Source: Anas platyrhynchos (taxonomy: Eukaryota > Chordata > Aves > Anseriformes > Anatidae). From it: a stretch of DNA of 64,000 bases. Under the pieces are notes generated by a model. It was not told the origin of the DNA. It was given only the letters and a program-made list of their open reading frames with translations, and ran no database searches. The stretch lies in contig NC_092588.1 in assembly GCF_047663525.1 (NCBI RefSeq), positions 135,400,501 through 135,464,500 on the forward strand, read 5' to 3'. The translations under genes and the position numbers were made by a program. This document shows, one piece after another, positions 35,901 to 49,100 of this stretch; position 1 is the stretch's first letter; each line of letters begins with the position of its first letter.

Positions 35901-38266
35901 CAGTTTGTGGAGATGACTTGCCACCATTAACTTATGACCAGGTTTGTATGTTCATTATTCCTGAGTATATTGTTATACTTGCAGATTTTCATTAAAAAAG
36001 TCAAATACAGTCATGTGCTTTGTGGTAGAATCGTGATCTGTAAGAAGCAGTTGGTGATAGGAGACATACTGGCCAACAGTGCTGTGTCTATTTGAGTAAC
36101 TTTTCAGTCTGATGCTATTTTTTATCAGCATTGATTAAGGAAACTGCACTTGCTACAACCTCTATTCAAAAAATTTGCTGCATGATCTTGCTGGAAGATC
36201 ATCATATCCCCACTGAGGAACTGGATGTGGTGTGATCTCTCTTAGTAAGCACTTGTGAGACAAATCAGTCAGATAAGTCAGGAACTGATTGCACTGGTCA
36301 GACAACTTTAATTCCTTGTCTTAACTGAATCAAGGGAAAAATTGTCAGGGTAGCAAATGAAGTACATGTAAATGTGAGCTGCTTGTTCCTTGATTTGGTT
36401 ATTTATTTGTTCTTAAATGGTGTAAAATACCTTTTTGTGCAAGTGGGTATGTATATCTTGATGCATCATTTGCTTTATATTTGCAGCTCAAAGATCTCTC
36501 TTTGCTGGATCGCTGTCTGAAAGAAACTTTGAGGCTCAGACCTCCTATAATGACCATGATGAGGATGGCCAAAACTCCCCAGGTGAGCCCGCCTGTTGGT
36601 TCTTGCTTTGCTTTGGAAGAATAGCGCTGGAAGAGGCTGGGTGGGAAGTGTCTTGCTGGACGTAAGGAAAAATTGGAGTGTATGGTGGGCCCTGAGGGTC
36701 TGATGGCTTCTGGATTGTACCAGTGGGAGCGTAGCCGGAGCGGATTGTGGGAAGAGACTGTTACTGGGTGCTTGTGAACTTCACAGGAACATTGGTGTCC
36801 AGGTTTCTGGGCAGTCAAGGTCTTGGTGACCTGTAGGGATCAGGGGACCACTGAGGTGGCATGGGGCTTGTCCAGCCTGGAGGAGGGAGGGCTCTGAGAG
36901 CCCCTGCAACAGCCACCCAGTGCCTGTGAGGAGGTGGCTGACAGGTTGGAGCTGGGCACCTTACTGACATGTGCAACGGGACAAAATAGCGAGCCTTGTG
37001 GTTTGCCAGGTATTTTAAATAGCTATCTTGGACAAATTTCGCTTGCTCTTACATAACAATACAAGCTAGGCAAATCTAAAGTAAAATTTGCTGTGCTGAA
37101 TTGATTTTAACTGACTTAGCCAAAATCTCTTCTGAGATCTGAGTCCCATGATTACAGAACTTCAGGTAACACTGTCAAAAGAAAAAAAGAGAGAGGTGTG
37201 ATGTGTGGGGTCTTGTCTCTTCCCTCCTAGACTGTTGCTGGCTACAGTATTCCCCCCGGCCACCAGGTCTGTGTATCTCCCACTGTCAACCACCGTCTGA
37301 GGGACTCGTGGAAAGACGCGCTGGACTTCAAGCCTGACCGCTACCTTCAGGATAACCCAGCAGCGGGGGAGAAGTTTGCATATGTTCCTTTTGGCGCTGG
37401 TGAGTAACTGCGTGTGGTGAGGGAACAGATCCCTCCCAGAGTGCATATACCTTGTGCTGGCCATCCCACAGCATCTCCCTGTGCTGTAGCAGCTGAGGAG
37501 TTTTACCATTTTTTTCCTTTCCTTTGCTGCCTGAAAGTTTTCTTACTGTGAAAGTGCTGCTAAGAGAATGAAGGTGATTGTTCTGCATCAGTCATAGTTG
37601 CATACATGACTCATACATGACTCAGAGTAGCAATTGAAAAAAGAAATCTTTGTTACCATATGTTACATTTGAGTTTATTCAAGTCTTTTAAAGTCAAGGT
37701 AAAAAATTCATAATATGAAGTCATTTTAAGGCAGAGAGAGAAGTCTATGTAGAGATGCATAACTGCCCAAACAGCTTGCAGATAAGACCACAGTATGGTT
37801 ATAATCAATGCTCTTTTCTCGAATTTTACAAACTCTTCCTCAGTGTTGCATAAATTAATGCATTTTGGTGAAAACAGAGCACAATCTCATTGCATAAACC
37901 ACAGTATTTTGAGTGAAAGCTTCAGAAAACAAGACTTTCAAAAATTACATAAGTACATTTGCAGGCTCAGAGCCCCAGATTGCTTCTTTTTAAACAATTA
38001 CAGTCCACAGAAAACTTCTGAAGTTAATTTGTCAAAGGTGATTTAGTAACTACGCATTCTAATTGCCTTTTCCGGCTTTCCTCCTAGGCCGTCATCGCTG
38101 TATTGGAGAAAACTTTGCTTATGTCCAGATTAAGACGATTTGGTCTACCTTGCTTCGTTTGTATGAATTTGACCTCATCAATGACTATTTTCCAACTATC
38201 AATTATACAACAATGATACACACACCCAATAACCCCATTATCAGATACAAGAGGAGGTCACTCTAA
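29965..38266 (+). CDS. CYP51A1: CYP51A1, lanosterol 14-alpha-demethylase
   Basis: Microsomal cytochrome P450 that removes the 14-alpha methyl group of lanosterol/24,25-dihydrolanosterol in cholesterol synthesis. Coding exons: 29965-30117, 30333-30431, 31325-31501, 33857-33983, 34955-35129, 35271-35390, 35746-35941, 36487-36582, 37231-37399, 38088-38266 (stop TAA 38264-38266). They total 1491 nt, 496 residues, with all introns GT-AG and phase continuous. Human is about 503 with a differing N-terminus. An N-terminal membrane anchor lies at residues about 20-43. The CYP51 B' signature FGKGVAYD, I-helix AGQHTSS, ETLR and the cysteine loop FGAGRHRCIG are all present. The ATG at 29965 is the first in frame with the anchor and sits in the CpG island. 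One substitution stands out: YDVPNA where the human protein has YDVPNP. No frameshift; very secure. Confidence 0.98.
30022..30093 (+). other. CYP51A1: CYP51A1 N-terminal membrane anchor
   Basis: About 24 hydrophobic residues ([20 protein letters not shown] and following) precede the basic YRRH. This is the usual signal-anchor layout that holds microsomal P450s on the cytosolic face of the endoplasmic reticulum. Confidence 0.85.
35804..35824 (+). other. CYP51A1: CYP51A1 I-helix oxygen-activation motif AGQHTSS
   Basis: Seven codons give the CYP51-specific version of the P450 A/G-G-x-D/E-T motif, with His in place of the acidic residue, as is characteristic of CYP51. The motif is intact. Confidence 0.92.
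36523..36534 (+). other. CYP51A1: CYP51A1 K-helix ExxR motif (ETLR)
   Basis: Codons GAA ACT TTG AGG encode the invariant Glu and Arg of the P450 core, in exon 36487-36582. Confidence 0.93.
36838..36965 (+). mobile_element. Possible CR1-derived fragment
   Basis: The stretch with TTGTCCAGCCTGGAGGAGGG, followed by CCCAGTGCCTGTGAGG, resembles part of a CR1 3' region but has drifted. It lies in the CYP51A1 intron 36583-37230. Weak call based on word similarity only. Confidence 0.4.
37390..38113 (+). other. CYP51A1: CYP51A1 haem-binding cysteine loop, split by an intron
   Basis: FGAG ends exon 37231-37399 and RHRCIGE opens exon 38088-38266. The second glycine codon of FGAG is split G|GC across the intron. 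The haem-ligating Cys codon is TGT 38099-38101. Residues fit the P450 FxxGxRxCxG consensus. Confidence 0.95.
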
Positions 38267-39145
38267 AGCCTGGAGCTGAGAACATAAGTTGCGTAAACTA
38301 ACAGACTTCTGAGTAAAATTATAACAAAGTGAAGGAAATGGGAAATGTTTCCTCTACTGTAGGAGAGCAACAGTAATCTGCCACCTGCAGTGCCTCTACA
38401 GCTGTTTCATTTGTTAATGCTGCTGTGTACAACTGCTTGTTCCACCACCTTCTTGATGTATTTTTTGAAAGAGAAACTGTCTTCTGTGTGTGCATGCGAC
38501 CCCTTTAAGGTGAAGAAACGAGTTACTCTACCAACCATCTTTGCTTTTGAAAAATAATTGAAAATAATTTTCCCCCAGACACTGACAGGTAAGACTACGT
38601 ACCGTGCCCTGTAACCAATTACTGTGACTAGTGGGTACAAGGTACCAAGGGGGCAGGCACTTGCTCAGTGCCCTACTGCAACCAGAATCATGTCAAAGTC
38701 TGCCTGGGGGCTTGGCTGATTGGTGAAAGTGCCCATGTAATTATTTTAAAAAAAAATGACTAGACAGCTGAGTGGTAGGCAGACTACAAACATGTTGGTA
38801 GAAAAGTCTTCTGTAAATCAGCACGCTAAGTTAAATGTCTAACGTCATCGGGTTGTAAAAGAGGTTTGGAAAGCAACAACTAATTTGCTAAAAAAAATAA
38901 TTTTGAGAGATGATAATCTCTGAAAGCATGGTGTAAATATGAAAGTAACAATAAGCTGGCCACCTTCTCTGTGTAAATAACATGATCTTGTGTAAAAGGG
39001 CCATTAATTAAGTTAAATGTCTGACTGTTTCCCTTTGTACTGCGTTATGCAGGATTCTTACATGGTGTTTGGTTCATGAGTGGTGATAAATGGTCATGAG
39101 CTCTGGCTCAGGAGTTTTGAATTAAATTTATAAAGAAACTGCTTG
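38267..39145 (+). other. CYP51A1: CYP51A1 3' UTR (inferred)
   Basis: Sequence after the stop has no coding signal and runs to the candidate poly(A) signal ATTAAA at 39121-39126. The end position is inferred. Confidence 0.55.
39121..39126 (+). terminator. CYP51A1 candidate poly(A) signal ATTAAA
   Basis: Common variant hexamer 855 nt after the CYP51A1 stop, followed by GT- and T-rich sequence (about 39143-39162). No AATAAA was found in between. Confidence 0.5.
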
Positions 39146-39569
39146 TGGAAGTCTTTTCTCTGCTCAACCTTGTCTCTTCTGGAATAGTTTTCTAAGTGAA
39201 TCTACTCTTACAAGAAAGAAATGAGCGCATTAAAGTTAATCATGCAGAGCTTTGCTCCCCCACTCCCACCTCCCTCCCCTGCCCCTCTCATCCTTGCTCA
39301 CTGCAGCAAGGGCTTACCCAGTCCCCCCATTCCTAATGCAGGTGTAACTGTCACAAAACCTCTGATAGTAGAGCATCCTCCCTTCTAGCCCTGTCTCAGA
39401 ACCCAAGCTTACCCTCGTCCTCTCTTCTAGCAAGCAGCAGCACTTTTGGAGTCCAAGCAAAGTAACGATGCAGCTGACAGAACAGGAGCACAGATAGCAG
39501 CAAGGTGTTCACTGTGAAGCAGGGAGTGGTTCTTCAACGTTAAGAACTTTCACAGAGTAGAACACAGTT
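39146..39569. other. Short spacer between the convergent CYP51A1 and AKAP9 ends
   Basis: About 420 bp, partly C-rich near 39255-39290. No coding or RNA feature is recognised. Confidence 0.5.
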
Positions 39570-40066
39570 AAAAGCATGAAGTCATCTTTATTTCAGTACT
39601 TTGACAAAATACCCATAAAATTCAAAACTTCTACCATTACAAAAATAGGTCTCTACAAGTGATATTCTGTCTGCACTGCCAGTAGCAAATATTACGGGAG
39701 TCGTGTAACTTCAGTAGCCTTGCCAGAAAAAGTGCAAGTGAACTTCTCTGAATGTAGCTCAGTTTCCTTAATAGCAGTTTCATCTTTGCACCCTTTTGAT
39801 AAATACACACTTCATAAGTTAATCATTTAAATTAGCATTCCACAATATACATGTAATTTAATGATTTTTTTTTTGCATGACCACAAAGTGCCTATATACA
39901 TAAGTCCCAGTCTGCACGGGGTGTGCTGGGATGGAACTGCGTCTGGGCGAGCTGCGTCCAGTCGCAGCACTGTGTTCTGTTGGTCCCACACTATACGCGT
40001 TGTACAGAAGCACAGAAAGAGCACGGGTTTGCAGAAGACAGCCCACTGCCAGCGATGGAAAAGGTA
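39570..40066 (-). other. AKAP9: AKAP9 3' UTR (inferred)
   Basis: On the minus strand, non-coding sequence follows the AKAP9 stop (complement of 40067-40069) down to an AATAAA at the complement of 39587-39592. The length of about 0.5 kb is inferred. Confidence 0.6.
39587..39592 (-). terminator. AKAP9 poly(A) signal AATAAA (minus strand)
   Basis: TTTATT on the plus strand. It lies about 480 nt past the AKAP9 stop and faces the CYP51A1 signal at 39121-39126 about 460 bp away. Confidence 0.6.
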
Positions 40067-40110
40067 TTATCTTCTCATACCAGTGTGCAGCTGAGTGTAC
40101 GAAGTCGAAC
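40067..40110 (-). other. AKAP9: AKAP9 last coding exon (14-codon tail)
   Basis: A 44-nt coding piece after the acceptor at the complement of 40111-40112 reads G-STSYTQLHTGMRR-stop. The human end is GSTTQFHAGMRR. Read-through of the previous donor at 40769 would give a different tail, so this short exon settles the true C-terminus. Confidence 0.88.
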
Positions 40111-43100
40111 CTGCAAGGCAGAGACAGATTTTAATCGCAGTACTTGGAATAAGTAGGTGAGGACTCACAAGTGACAAGTTACTCACAAAAACTTGAAAGA
40201 TTTTATGCAGGAAAGCACTTAAGAACAAAACTTCGTCAAATGATGGATTTTATGCTGAAGTAAAACTAGTGCAGTAACTGCTCCAAATCACCAAGTTTCA
40301 TGAATTATGTTCCAGTGATCTGACAGTTTCCTTGGTGCATTCCTTTTACATCACCAAGATTACCATCTACAGAACAGGAAGGCTGCAACTTCTCTAACCA
40401 AAGTGGTACAAAGAAGTTTCCCTTGCATGCCAACTCCCAGTCTTTGGGGTATGCTTTTCTCCATCCAGCTTAAGCTCTTAAAAAGATGCCAACTGAAGCC
40501 TCAGTGCGCATTTATTAGACAGCAGGGAAACTTAACAAGTTACTGATAAACTCCAAATCTGTAATTAAAGCACACCTGCCGGCCTCCCTTCAAATAATTT
40601 AAAAATTTTCTTTTTACTGTGCTGCTTGCCCTAATAGAGAATAACCTGCTGTTTAAGGCAGAAACAGCCTGAAATCGAAGCTGTAACACACCTCACAGAA
40701 ACAGCAGACGCCTGTTCCACCTTGGAACTGCACCGTGCATTACCCAAGGAAGAGTGCCTGAGCCCTCACCTGACTGCACGCTTCCCAGTCGCCTCTGCAG
40801 CGCCTCCAGCCGGTTGATATAGTCTGTTAATGCTCGTTCGGGATCATAGTTCTGCAGCTGAGAGCAGGCGAATGAGACTGGGTTCAAGTCGGCATGCATA
40901 CTGTGGAACCTAGGACCAGGACAGGTGTGTTTTTAAAAACCAGAACGGCAAATAATAAAGTGTCAGCAGACATAGCAGAATGCTGTAAGCAGAGATACCT
41001 ACCGGCTGCGCATCTGCTACCTTACCCACAGAGTACTACCTCCCTACCATTTACTGCCCGAGCCCTCAGACTGCCTCCTGCAGAGAAACCGCCTTTCTCA
41101 CCTGCCTTTTCTTTCTACTGCACCTGATCTGTTCCTGCACTGCTCTGGGACAGAGACTGCAAAATCCTACTGAGACTGCAGCAGAAGCTGTAGTAGATTT
41201 TCAATTAAGAAGCTCGTGTGAACGAGGACACGGCCATCTTTACAGGACTCTGGCTTTCCTCAGTACTTTCTACAAGTAAAAGTCCAGAATAGCTAAAATA
41301 TAGATAAATATATATATATATATGTAATGTATATAGATGTAAATCATTATGGTTGCCACAAACTAGGATTACAAACATCAAAATGGTTTATATAAAAAAT
41401 GAAGAACCAAAATGGCTTGAATCCAATCTGCTCTACTAGCTCTGAGCCCACAGCTCCACATGAAGTTATCCAATGCTGACGGCACATCACCTGAGATGCA
41501 ATTTGTTATGTTTCCTGACGAAAAAAAATAAGATCTGTCATCAAAGTTTACAAACCTTATCAGTAACGCTGATACATTCATTTAGTTAAATGGTGTTCTG
41601 GCAGAGAATAAGAATCTGAAAGAAAACTTACTTATGCTGGAAGTTTATAGGAGATCTGGGAGGCTCCATATCTGATCGAGACCTACAGGAATGTCTTTGC
41701 TCTCCATAAAGATCCATGCCGCCAGAGAATGAATCGGGCCGTAATTCATTACCTAAACACATAAAAAACATTGCCTTGGAAATGGAAAAAAACAACCCCC
41801 CAAAGTACTACCTTCTGCACTTCACTGGGAATTTCAAACACAAGTTTTCTGTTTGCATATCACACACTGAAAAAGATGTTTAACAAAATGTGGATATTTA
41901 TTAAAATTAGAAAACCAGAGGTGAAATCTTAGCCTGATGTTAATGACAGAACTCTCACAGACTGAGCAGAACAGGGGAGAAAAAAAAACACAAAACACTG
42001 CTGCTACCAAAAAAGCCAAACAGAAAACCTTATTTCCCAGATTTTAAGCTGTAATGAGAATGAGAGACTTTTGTTCTTGGGAAAAGGCCAGGGAGGACAG
42101 TTCCAGAGACTCTGTTGGCCCTGCCTGTGGCTCCACGGGGGACTTGAAGCTGCTGATTCCTCACCTGTCCCTGTCCTCAGCACTCCCTCTCAGAGCTGGG
42201 GGTGCAGATCTTGAGAGAAACTCCCTGATGCATTATATAGACAAGTGGTTGTTCTAGGTATGGAAACTATCAGAAACCTGAGAAACTGGTTAGTCCAAGC
42301 AACTATAGCAAAAGGAAGGGGGCACAGCAGCCCATTTATTCCAGATGAGGAAAAGACAAACTAAAAACCATCTTCATTAAGCAGCAGCATAACTTATTAG
42401 TAGCATTTTTTCAGTCTTTACTGGACTACAATTTACCTGTGTTCTGGCTAAAGACATCCCTGTTGATACTCAGTATACCAGAACCTGTAACTCTGTGCCA
42501 TCGACGAACCAAGAACTTCATTCTGGAATTGAAAAACAAAATAAAAAAGTAAAGAAGCTCAAAACTTCAGGTTAAATGAAACAGTCAAAAAAAATATATC
42601 TGCTTGTTATAGTCTAGAAGACAGACTTAAGAATTACTTGAATAGCAAGCAAAAATAACGCATAGGCATTTAAAACCTGACAATTAAGTAAAAAAAACCT
42701 TCCTTATATGCATTCCTAGAGCCTCAGCAAACGATCTGTTGCCAAAATCTGCTTTCAGTTTCACCTCTGCTATTCTAGTGACTCCAGAGGAACTACATGA
42801 AGTCAAAATGGACAGCAAATGGGTCAAGCAACTGAACAGCAGGGCATCAGCATTTTAAAATTGTAATAAATAAACTTTTTGCCCTGACACATTCCCAAAA
42901 TTGTACCAGCAGAGTGTTATGAGCAAAAGCCTCACTTACTGTAGGTATATGAATAGTTCCTAGAATTGACACTACGTACAAACCTCAGATCAATAGCAAG
43001 CAGAACTACTCGGGAGTTCAAACCCTTGTGAAGGAGGCTTATTAGCAGCACAGCAGTGCCATGACAGTAACTGCCTTCACTTGTTCCTTCTCATCTATTC

Positions 43101-46100
43101 CTGTTCCTCCTCAGCCTGAGGCCTCAAAGGACAACCCAGCTGGATAAAATTAGTTCATCAATCTGCATTATGCTTACGTGTAAGAATTTAACTGTTAAAG
43201 GAAATTAAGTTGCAGAAAATACCTTTGTAAATGAGCGCACACTCTAGAATTGCTACTAATTATCTTTCTAAAATTATGACCATATCCAATATATTCTGTC
43301 TTTGATTATCAAATACAGAGCCGTGAGTTTTTAAACTAGAATCAGGCTGCTGAGTACCTCAGACAGCTTATGTCTATTACAGAATTTACCCGTGCTCTGC
43401 TCAACTTGTTATCCTGCACAGCACCTACTACATTAATGACTACCAGAAGTGTACAGTTGAAACAGGGTGGAACATGAGAAGTTACAGATTCAGTGACACA
43501 GCTAGAAATGTATATAATAAAATGCACAGCCACGTCTGTTCAGAACTTCCTTCAGTTTACCTTGAAATCGCAATGGACACTCTGACCGCAGAGCGAAACC
43601 TTGTAAAACCCTTTGAATGATGAGTGATGATTTCGAGGTCTGTGTAGCAAGGCTGTCCGCCCATTCGTGCAATGAGGGCCAGTGTGGCTTCTTCACACTC
43701 CTGGAATCCACCTAGTAACAGCAGCAAGTATTTTTTCTGATATATGAGAGCCTTCCGAAAGCTCTCTGCTCGTAGGTATTTGCCATAAATTCTCTACAAG
43801 ATGAAAAACAAAAGAAGAACCATCAGTCTTAGGACTTTTAACGTTTTTACTCCTACAGCATTGCTGGGATTATGCATTTCTTGCTATTACGGAGAAGACC
43901 ACACTACAGCTCACGTGTGCTGAATGTAGCTTCATAATTTGAGGACCACTTGAGCAGCAAGGAATGGAGCATGCACAAAATGACAACACAGGTGCTTGCT
44001 TAGCATTCGTGGGGAGAAAAGTTTACAGAGTTATGTGTGTGAGGATAACAACTTAAAATCTGAATTTAATCTGTTCACTTAGCATAAGCAGAGTGAACTA
44101 AGGAAAAAAACAGGCTCAAAACAAAATGAAAAATACCCATCCAGAGTTACTATGCAAGCAAAAAAGTTTTCCTACCCTTAAAATAACATTTTCAGAATCT
44201 GATCCCAGTTCTCTGAGGAAGGCTTCGCTCCTGATTTCTGCTCTCAGCTTGGACAGCTCTGCATCTGCTTGTTTCAAAGACTTCTGCAGTGATAGCTTTT
44301 CTCTGTTCCAATTTTCCTTCTCAGAGGCAACAAGGGTATCAATATTAACTCCAAGATCTGATGAGTGTCTAGAAGACTGAAGGGGAAAGAAATTGAATTA
44401 GAGCCACACAGTTTGGAAAAGGCTGAGCTGTGTCATTCTAGTCATTGGTTTAGTGGAGAGTTCATTAAATTACTGAGAAAAAACTACTGACTGAAAGGAT
44501 CTAAGGTCATACTGGCATCCTGACCCCTCAGATACAGTGAGTTTTGGAGCCTGTTCAACATCCTAGAAAAATATAGCTACTCCAAAAAAAATGTTAAAAA
44601 ATAATCCCTCCTGTCGAACCATAATAGCTTCATGATCTTGAAGCTAACTGGATCTATTTGCAGTTTGTCTGGGTGAATAAATACAAACCAAAGAAAGAAG
44701 CATTTGGAATTTAACAAGACAAAGGTGGTTAAAATCACAAAGTGTACATTAAGTGAGTCAGGATGTCTAGACCATAGGACAAGAATATCTCACAGCCATT
44801 TACTCTGCAGGAAGAAAGTTGAGAAAGTCAGATAGCTTGAGCATTAGGGTAGTCTCACAGCACATCACTTTCATGCCTATATATACTTCATTAATTAGTG
44901 CCACTGAAGACATACATAGTCTCCAGAAGTTTGTCTGTGCTGGTATCTCCTCAGTTCTTCCTCCAGTTTCATAACAGCATTCCTCAAATTATTCTTTTCT
45001 TCACTCAGCCTGCTGACAAAGCCTGTCAGCTCAGCATTTTGTCGCAGCAGCCTTTCGGTCAATGAGCTAGACGGAGTTCCTGGTGGCAGCGTTAGCTTTA
45101 GCTAGGAAAAAAGAAAACCAAATAAATTCCATTACATCTGTGTTGCCAACTCGAAAGTAACTTTGGCTTTAAGTAAAAATCCTTTTGTGGGTCAGGACAA
45201 TAACTTTGTCATAACTTACTCAGAGAAAACAGAAATGTACATGAAATCGAGAGGTTAATGTGACTTTTTCTTCTATGCTCACCTTGTATGTAACAGCAGG
45301 ATGTTCACATGCAAATTAAACTAATCCAACTGTAATAATGTCCATTTTTTTTTTTAAACTTTGCTTAGATTTATCTAACTTAAACGAAGGAAAGACCCAA
45401 AGCTTTTTACAAATCATGTTGAATACACTTGCTTAAAATGCAGGTAAGGACCCAGCCGAGCTGAGTTAATATCAAATATTGCTGAAATCTTTGTAACAGG
45501 TTACCTCAATTCATGTTTTATACAAGTGTACACTGCTCAGTTTCTGACTGCCTTTCCTTTGGTAATTACAGGGCAATTAAAGTAAATGTGTTTTACCAAC
45601 ATAATATAGTAAATGTTGACTCTAATATCAGAAAGTACTGAGAAAAGTTTCCTCAGAAAAAGAAATATTGCTGTAAATATATTTTACTAAAGAAAAGCTA
45701 GGAAATTCCAAAGAAGAACTAGGAGATCCAAATATTAATAATTATAAAGGGAAAGTCTTAATCTAAAAATTGAAGATTTGGTTTTAAGCTAATTAAAAAT
45801 AAAGAAAATAATAATAAAAGGAATAGGGGGAGTTTTACACTTCACCATCTCCAAAGCAGCGTACTGACTGGAGGAGATTTTCCTCCATGAATTACAGAGC
45901 TGGATAGCCACAGATTTAATTACTTGCTGCTTTCCACTCACATCTCATCATCCAAAATCTCCCACTAAAGTTGTAACATTGCACTCTCACCTCTTCCAGA
46001 TAGGGCAATCCAGGTAGTTTCTGCAGCTCTGAAATAACTTCTTCAATAGTGTTCTGTATTGCAATAAAGTCTTGATCATCTGCTGCTTCAAACTGCAATC

Positions 46101-49100
46101 TGAAATTACATCAAGAGTTTCAGCAGCACGCATGGTCTAACAGCATGAAGCCAGACTAACACAGCAGCCACACCGGGTATCAGTAAACACCCACTGGACC
46201 TTTAGCAAATCATGTCAGCAGTTATCAGAGAGATGTCAGTGTAATCAGAGCATTCAGGGACTCTCAGGTATTTAAATTAAATTGGCTCAAGTGTATAATG
46301 AATTTGCATTGAAGAACTTCTACTGATTCTGAGAACAGAATATTCTACATGAAGAACATTTAGAGATATTTTACTTCTCACTTATCTGTTGTATCTATTT
46401 GAGAAAAATCTTAGGGTATTTTTAAAATGTAGTGCATTTCATTTTACCCAAATGTTTCAGAATAAATGTTTAAAATTAAATCATTATCACAGCAACAGAA
46501 AAACAGATTAAAACCTCCTACACATTTTTTTTTCTTCCATAAGGAGACAGCAACCCAAGCAAGTAAGAATCAAGATCCATTTCACTTGACTACAAAATAT
46601 AACTGGGGAGGGGTTGACACGACAACTAGGGGGATATATCCATAGCAGTAATTCCCATATGCTTCCCCTTACACAGTGATTTTTTCTATTACTGAATTGT
46701 TTTAAAACAATCTTTTGCCTACACCATAACCACATAAATCTCAGCATTTTGCAGAGAAAGAAGACAATTTTGTTGTAACTTATAAAGGACCATGTTAAAC
46801 ATGAAAGAGTTAACAAAGCACTTGGCACTCTGTGATCCTGTTTTATATCAGCACATCAAGTAAAAATAAGCATATAATATAAACATAGAAAAACAGAAAA
46901 ATTAGTTAGGCTTATAGTGTGAGAACTATGATTAAAACCTGATGTATCAGCTTGCTGGCTGCTATTAACAAAAACAAGTAGCTGAAGACTGGTCTAACCT
47001 GCTAGCAGCTTTTCGAGCCAACTTCTTCAGCTTTGGAGATGCATTTTGCAGCTTTTGTCTGACATTTTCCAGAATTTCGGTAGCTGCAGATAGGTCTCCT
47101 CCTCCTCCTGTCAGCGTGGGGTAGGTTGATCCATTTGTCTCAGCTCCTTCCATTTTTTGCTGGAGAACCCAATTTCTTGTTCTCTCATTGGGTGTATCCC
47201 AAGTAGTCTGTACATAGATATATATACAGATTTCAAATGCATGTATAGTGCTTTAAAATATTAAATCTGAAATATGTTCAAAGTTAAAGAACAAAATTCT
47301 GATACTGAAAGGAGTGCAGTGTGACTACACTATTGCAGCACATCACTGCAGCTATTTGTTGTGAGAGGTACAGTGCGATGCCTTTCTTGATTAAGATCTA
47401 GCAGTCATTGATCTAGACTATGAAGCCATCCAGTAAACTCAACTGGTTAGAAGCCACCCAGCCTTTCATTTTTTTTTTCCATCATCATCTCCTTTACCAA
47501 TTGTGCTTGGAACTTGGGCATTGGTACCCAGATGTTTTTGGGACCACTCCACAATCAGAGAAACAGGACTGGAAATGCCCACCACGGTCACGGAGTCACA
47601 GGCTTTGGATATTTTACTACAGCATGGTACCAGTGAGAAAAAAAAAAACACACACACAAAACCCAGTCAGGGTTCTGCAGATGTCCCAGGAAGCAGCAGG
47701 AGATGCACTGTTTGGTACTCTAGGCAAATCCTGGAAAGCAGATCACACTGAGGCAGGGAAAAGCCCCAGGAGCCACTGCCAACTTGATCCAAGGGAAGGC
47801 TGTTCCTGGACCATGCTGCTGGCAGTTACCTCTGAGCAGGACAGCAACGTGTACAAACTGAGAGCGGCAGGAAGCCTGATGCTATCAGGGGTGTCAACAC
47901 ATTCAAATCTTGCCTCTAGCTGTGATAGTTTCCAGTGCTTCAGGAGAGTAAAAGTAGTAGCCAAATGAGGTGAAGACAAAAATGTCCTTCCTGGCTCCAC
48001 AGAGAAACAGCTGCTTAAGGGGAAGCAATGATTCCAGGGTGGGCAAACAAACATGCTCAGCAAAGAGGGAAGCCTCCCGTCAACCACCTCCTTTGGGACT
48101 ACCCACAGATCGCTCACAGACTATCACTTATCTCTTTGAGGGAAGTTTCTAAAGTTTTAAAAGTTTTTTAAAAGTCATTTAAAAGCCATTATAGAACTGG
48201 CCAAACCTTTTATGAGGGAGAAAAACTTACATGCAACAATGGTTCCAACTTTCAGTCATCTAAAAACTAGGCTAAATTCTGAAAGTAGTTTTTCACCTTG
48301 ATCTCTCCTTTCTGTTTTGCTTGCTGACATACATATATCCATGCACAGGCTTGTTTGACTACATACTCATTTAATTATTGCAATTGTTGAGAGATTGCTT
48401 TTTGATGTTTCAAAGACCACTTGTGGTTTATGGACTAAAGATTAAGAACACTGATCTGGAGCACTCCTGAACTCATCCATGAAACTGGGTGGGGGGAATA
48501 TTAGTCTTCCACTACACTAAAACACAAAGCGTGTGTATACAGTCAGATGCATTTCTCCTGCTCACCCTCTTTCTTACACATCTCTAGAGCTTCATTCTCA
48601 GAGGACATGCATGAACAGATTTACTATTCCAAAATAGAGCGCTTTCCCTTTTGCTGATGCCTCTACTTCAGCATATGCAATCTGCAGGCTATTTTATAGA
48701 TCAAAGGCACAGATAAACAAAATTAATTGTACAACAGAATTAAAAGCAAAATTGCACAGTTCGATACCACACATCGCTCTCGGTGCTACTGTACCTCATT
48801 TTGATTGTGGCTTGGTGTTCTTTCAGTTTCCTTTTTTCCTTCACTCTCCTGCTTTTTGATCTGCAGTTCTTGGATTACTTCCTGTAACTTCTTTGTCTCA
48901 TTCTCTAATTTATGAATCTCTTGCTCCTTCTGTCCAAGTTGCCACTGAAGGTCTTCTACTTTGGACTCCAGTTCATGAAGTTTTTTCTGTGCTGCTATGT
49001 TAGCATCTTGTTCTGCTTGCAATGCTTTCCTCTGGATTTGCCTTTCTTTTTCCATTTGCTGACTCACTTGCACAGATTCTAGTTTGTACTTCTCCATCTC

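Noticed and set aside
36399-36818. 139-codon minus-strand frame over a CYP51A1 exon
   Set aside because: Shadow of the real exon 36487-36582 and its flanks.
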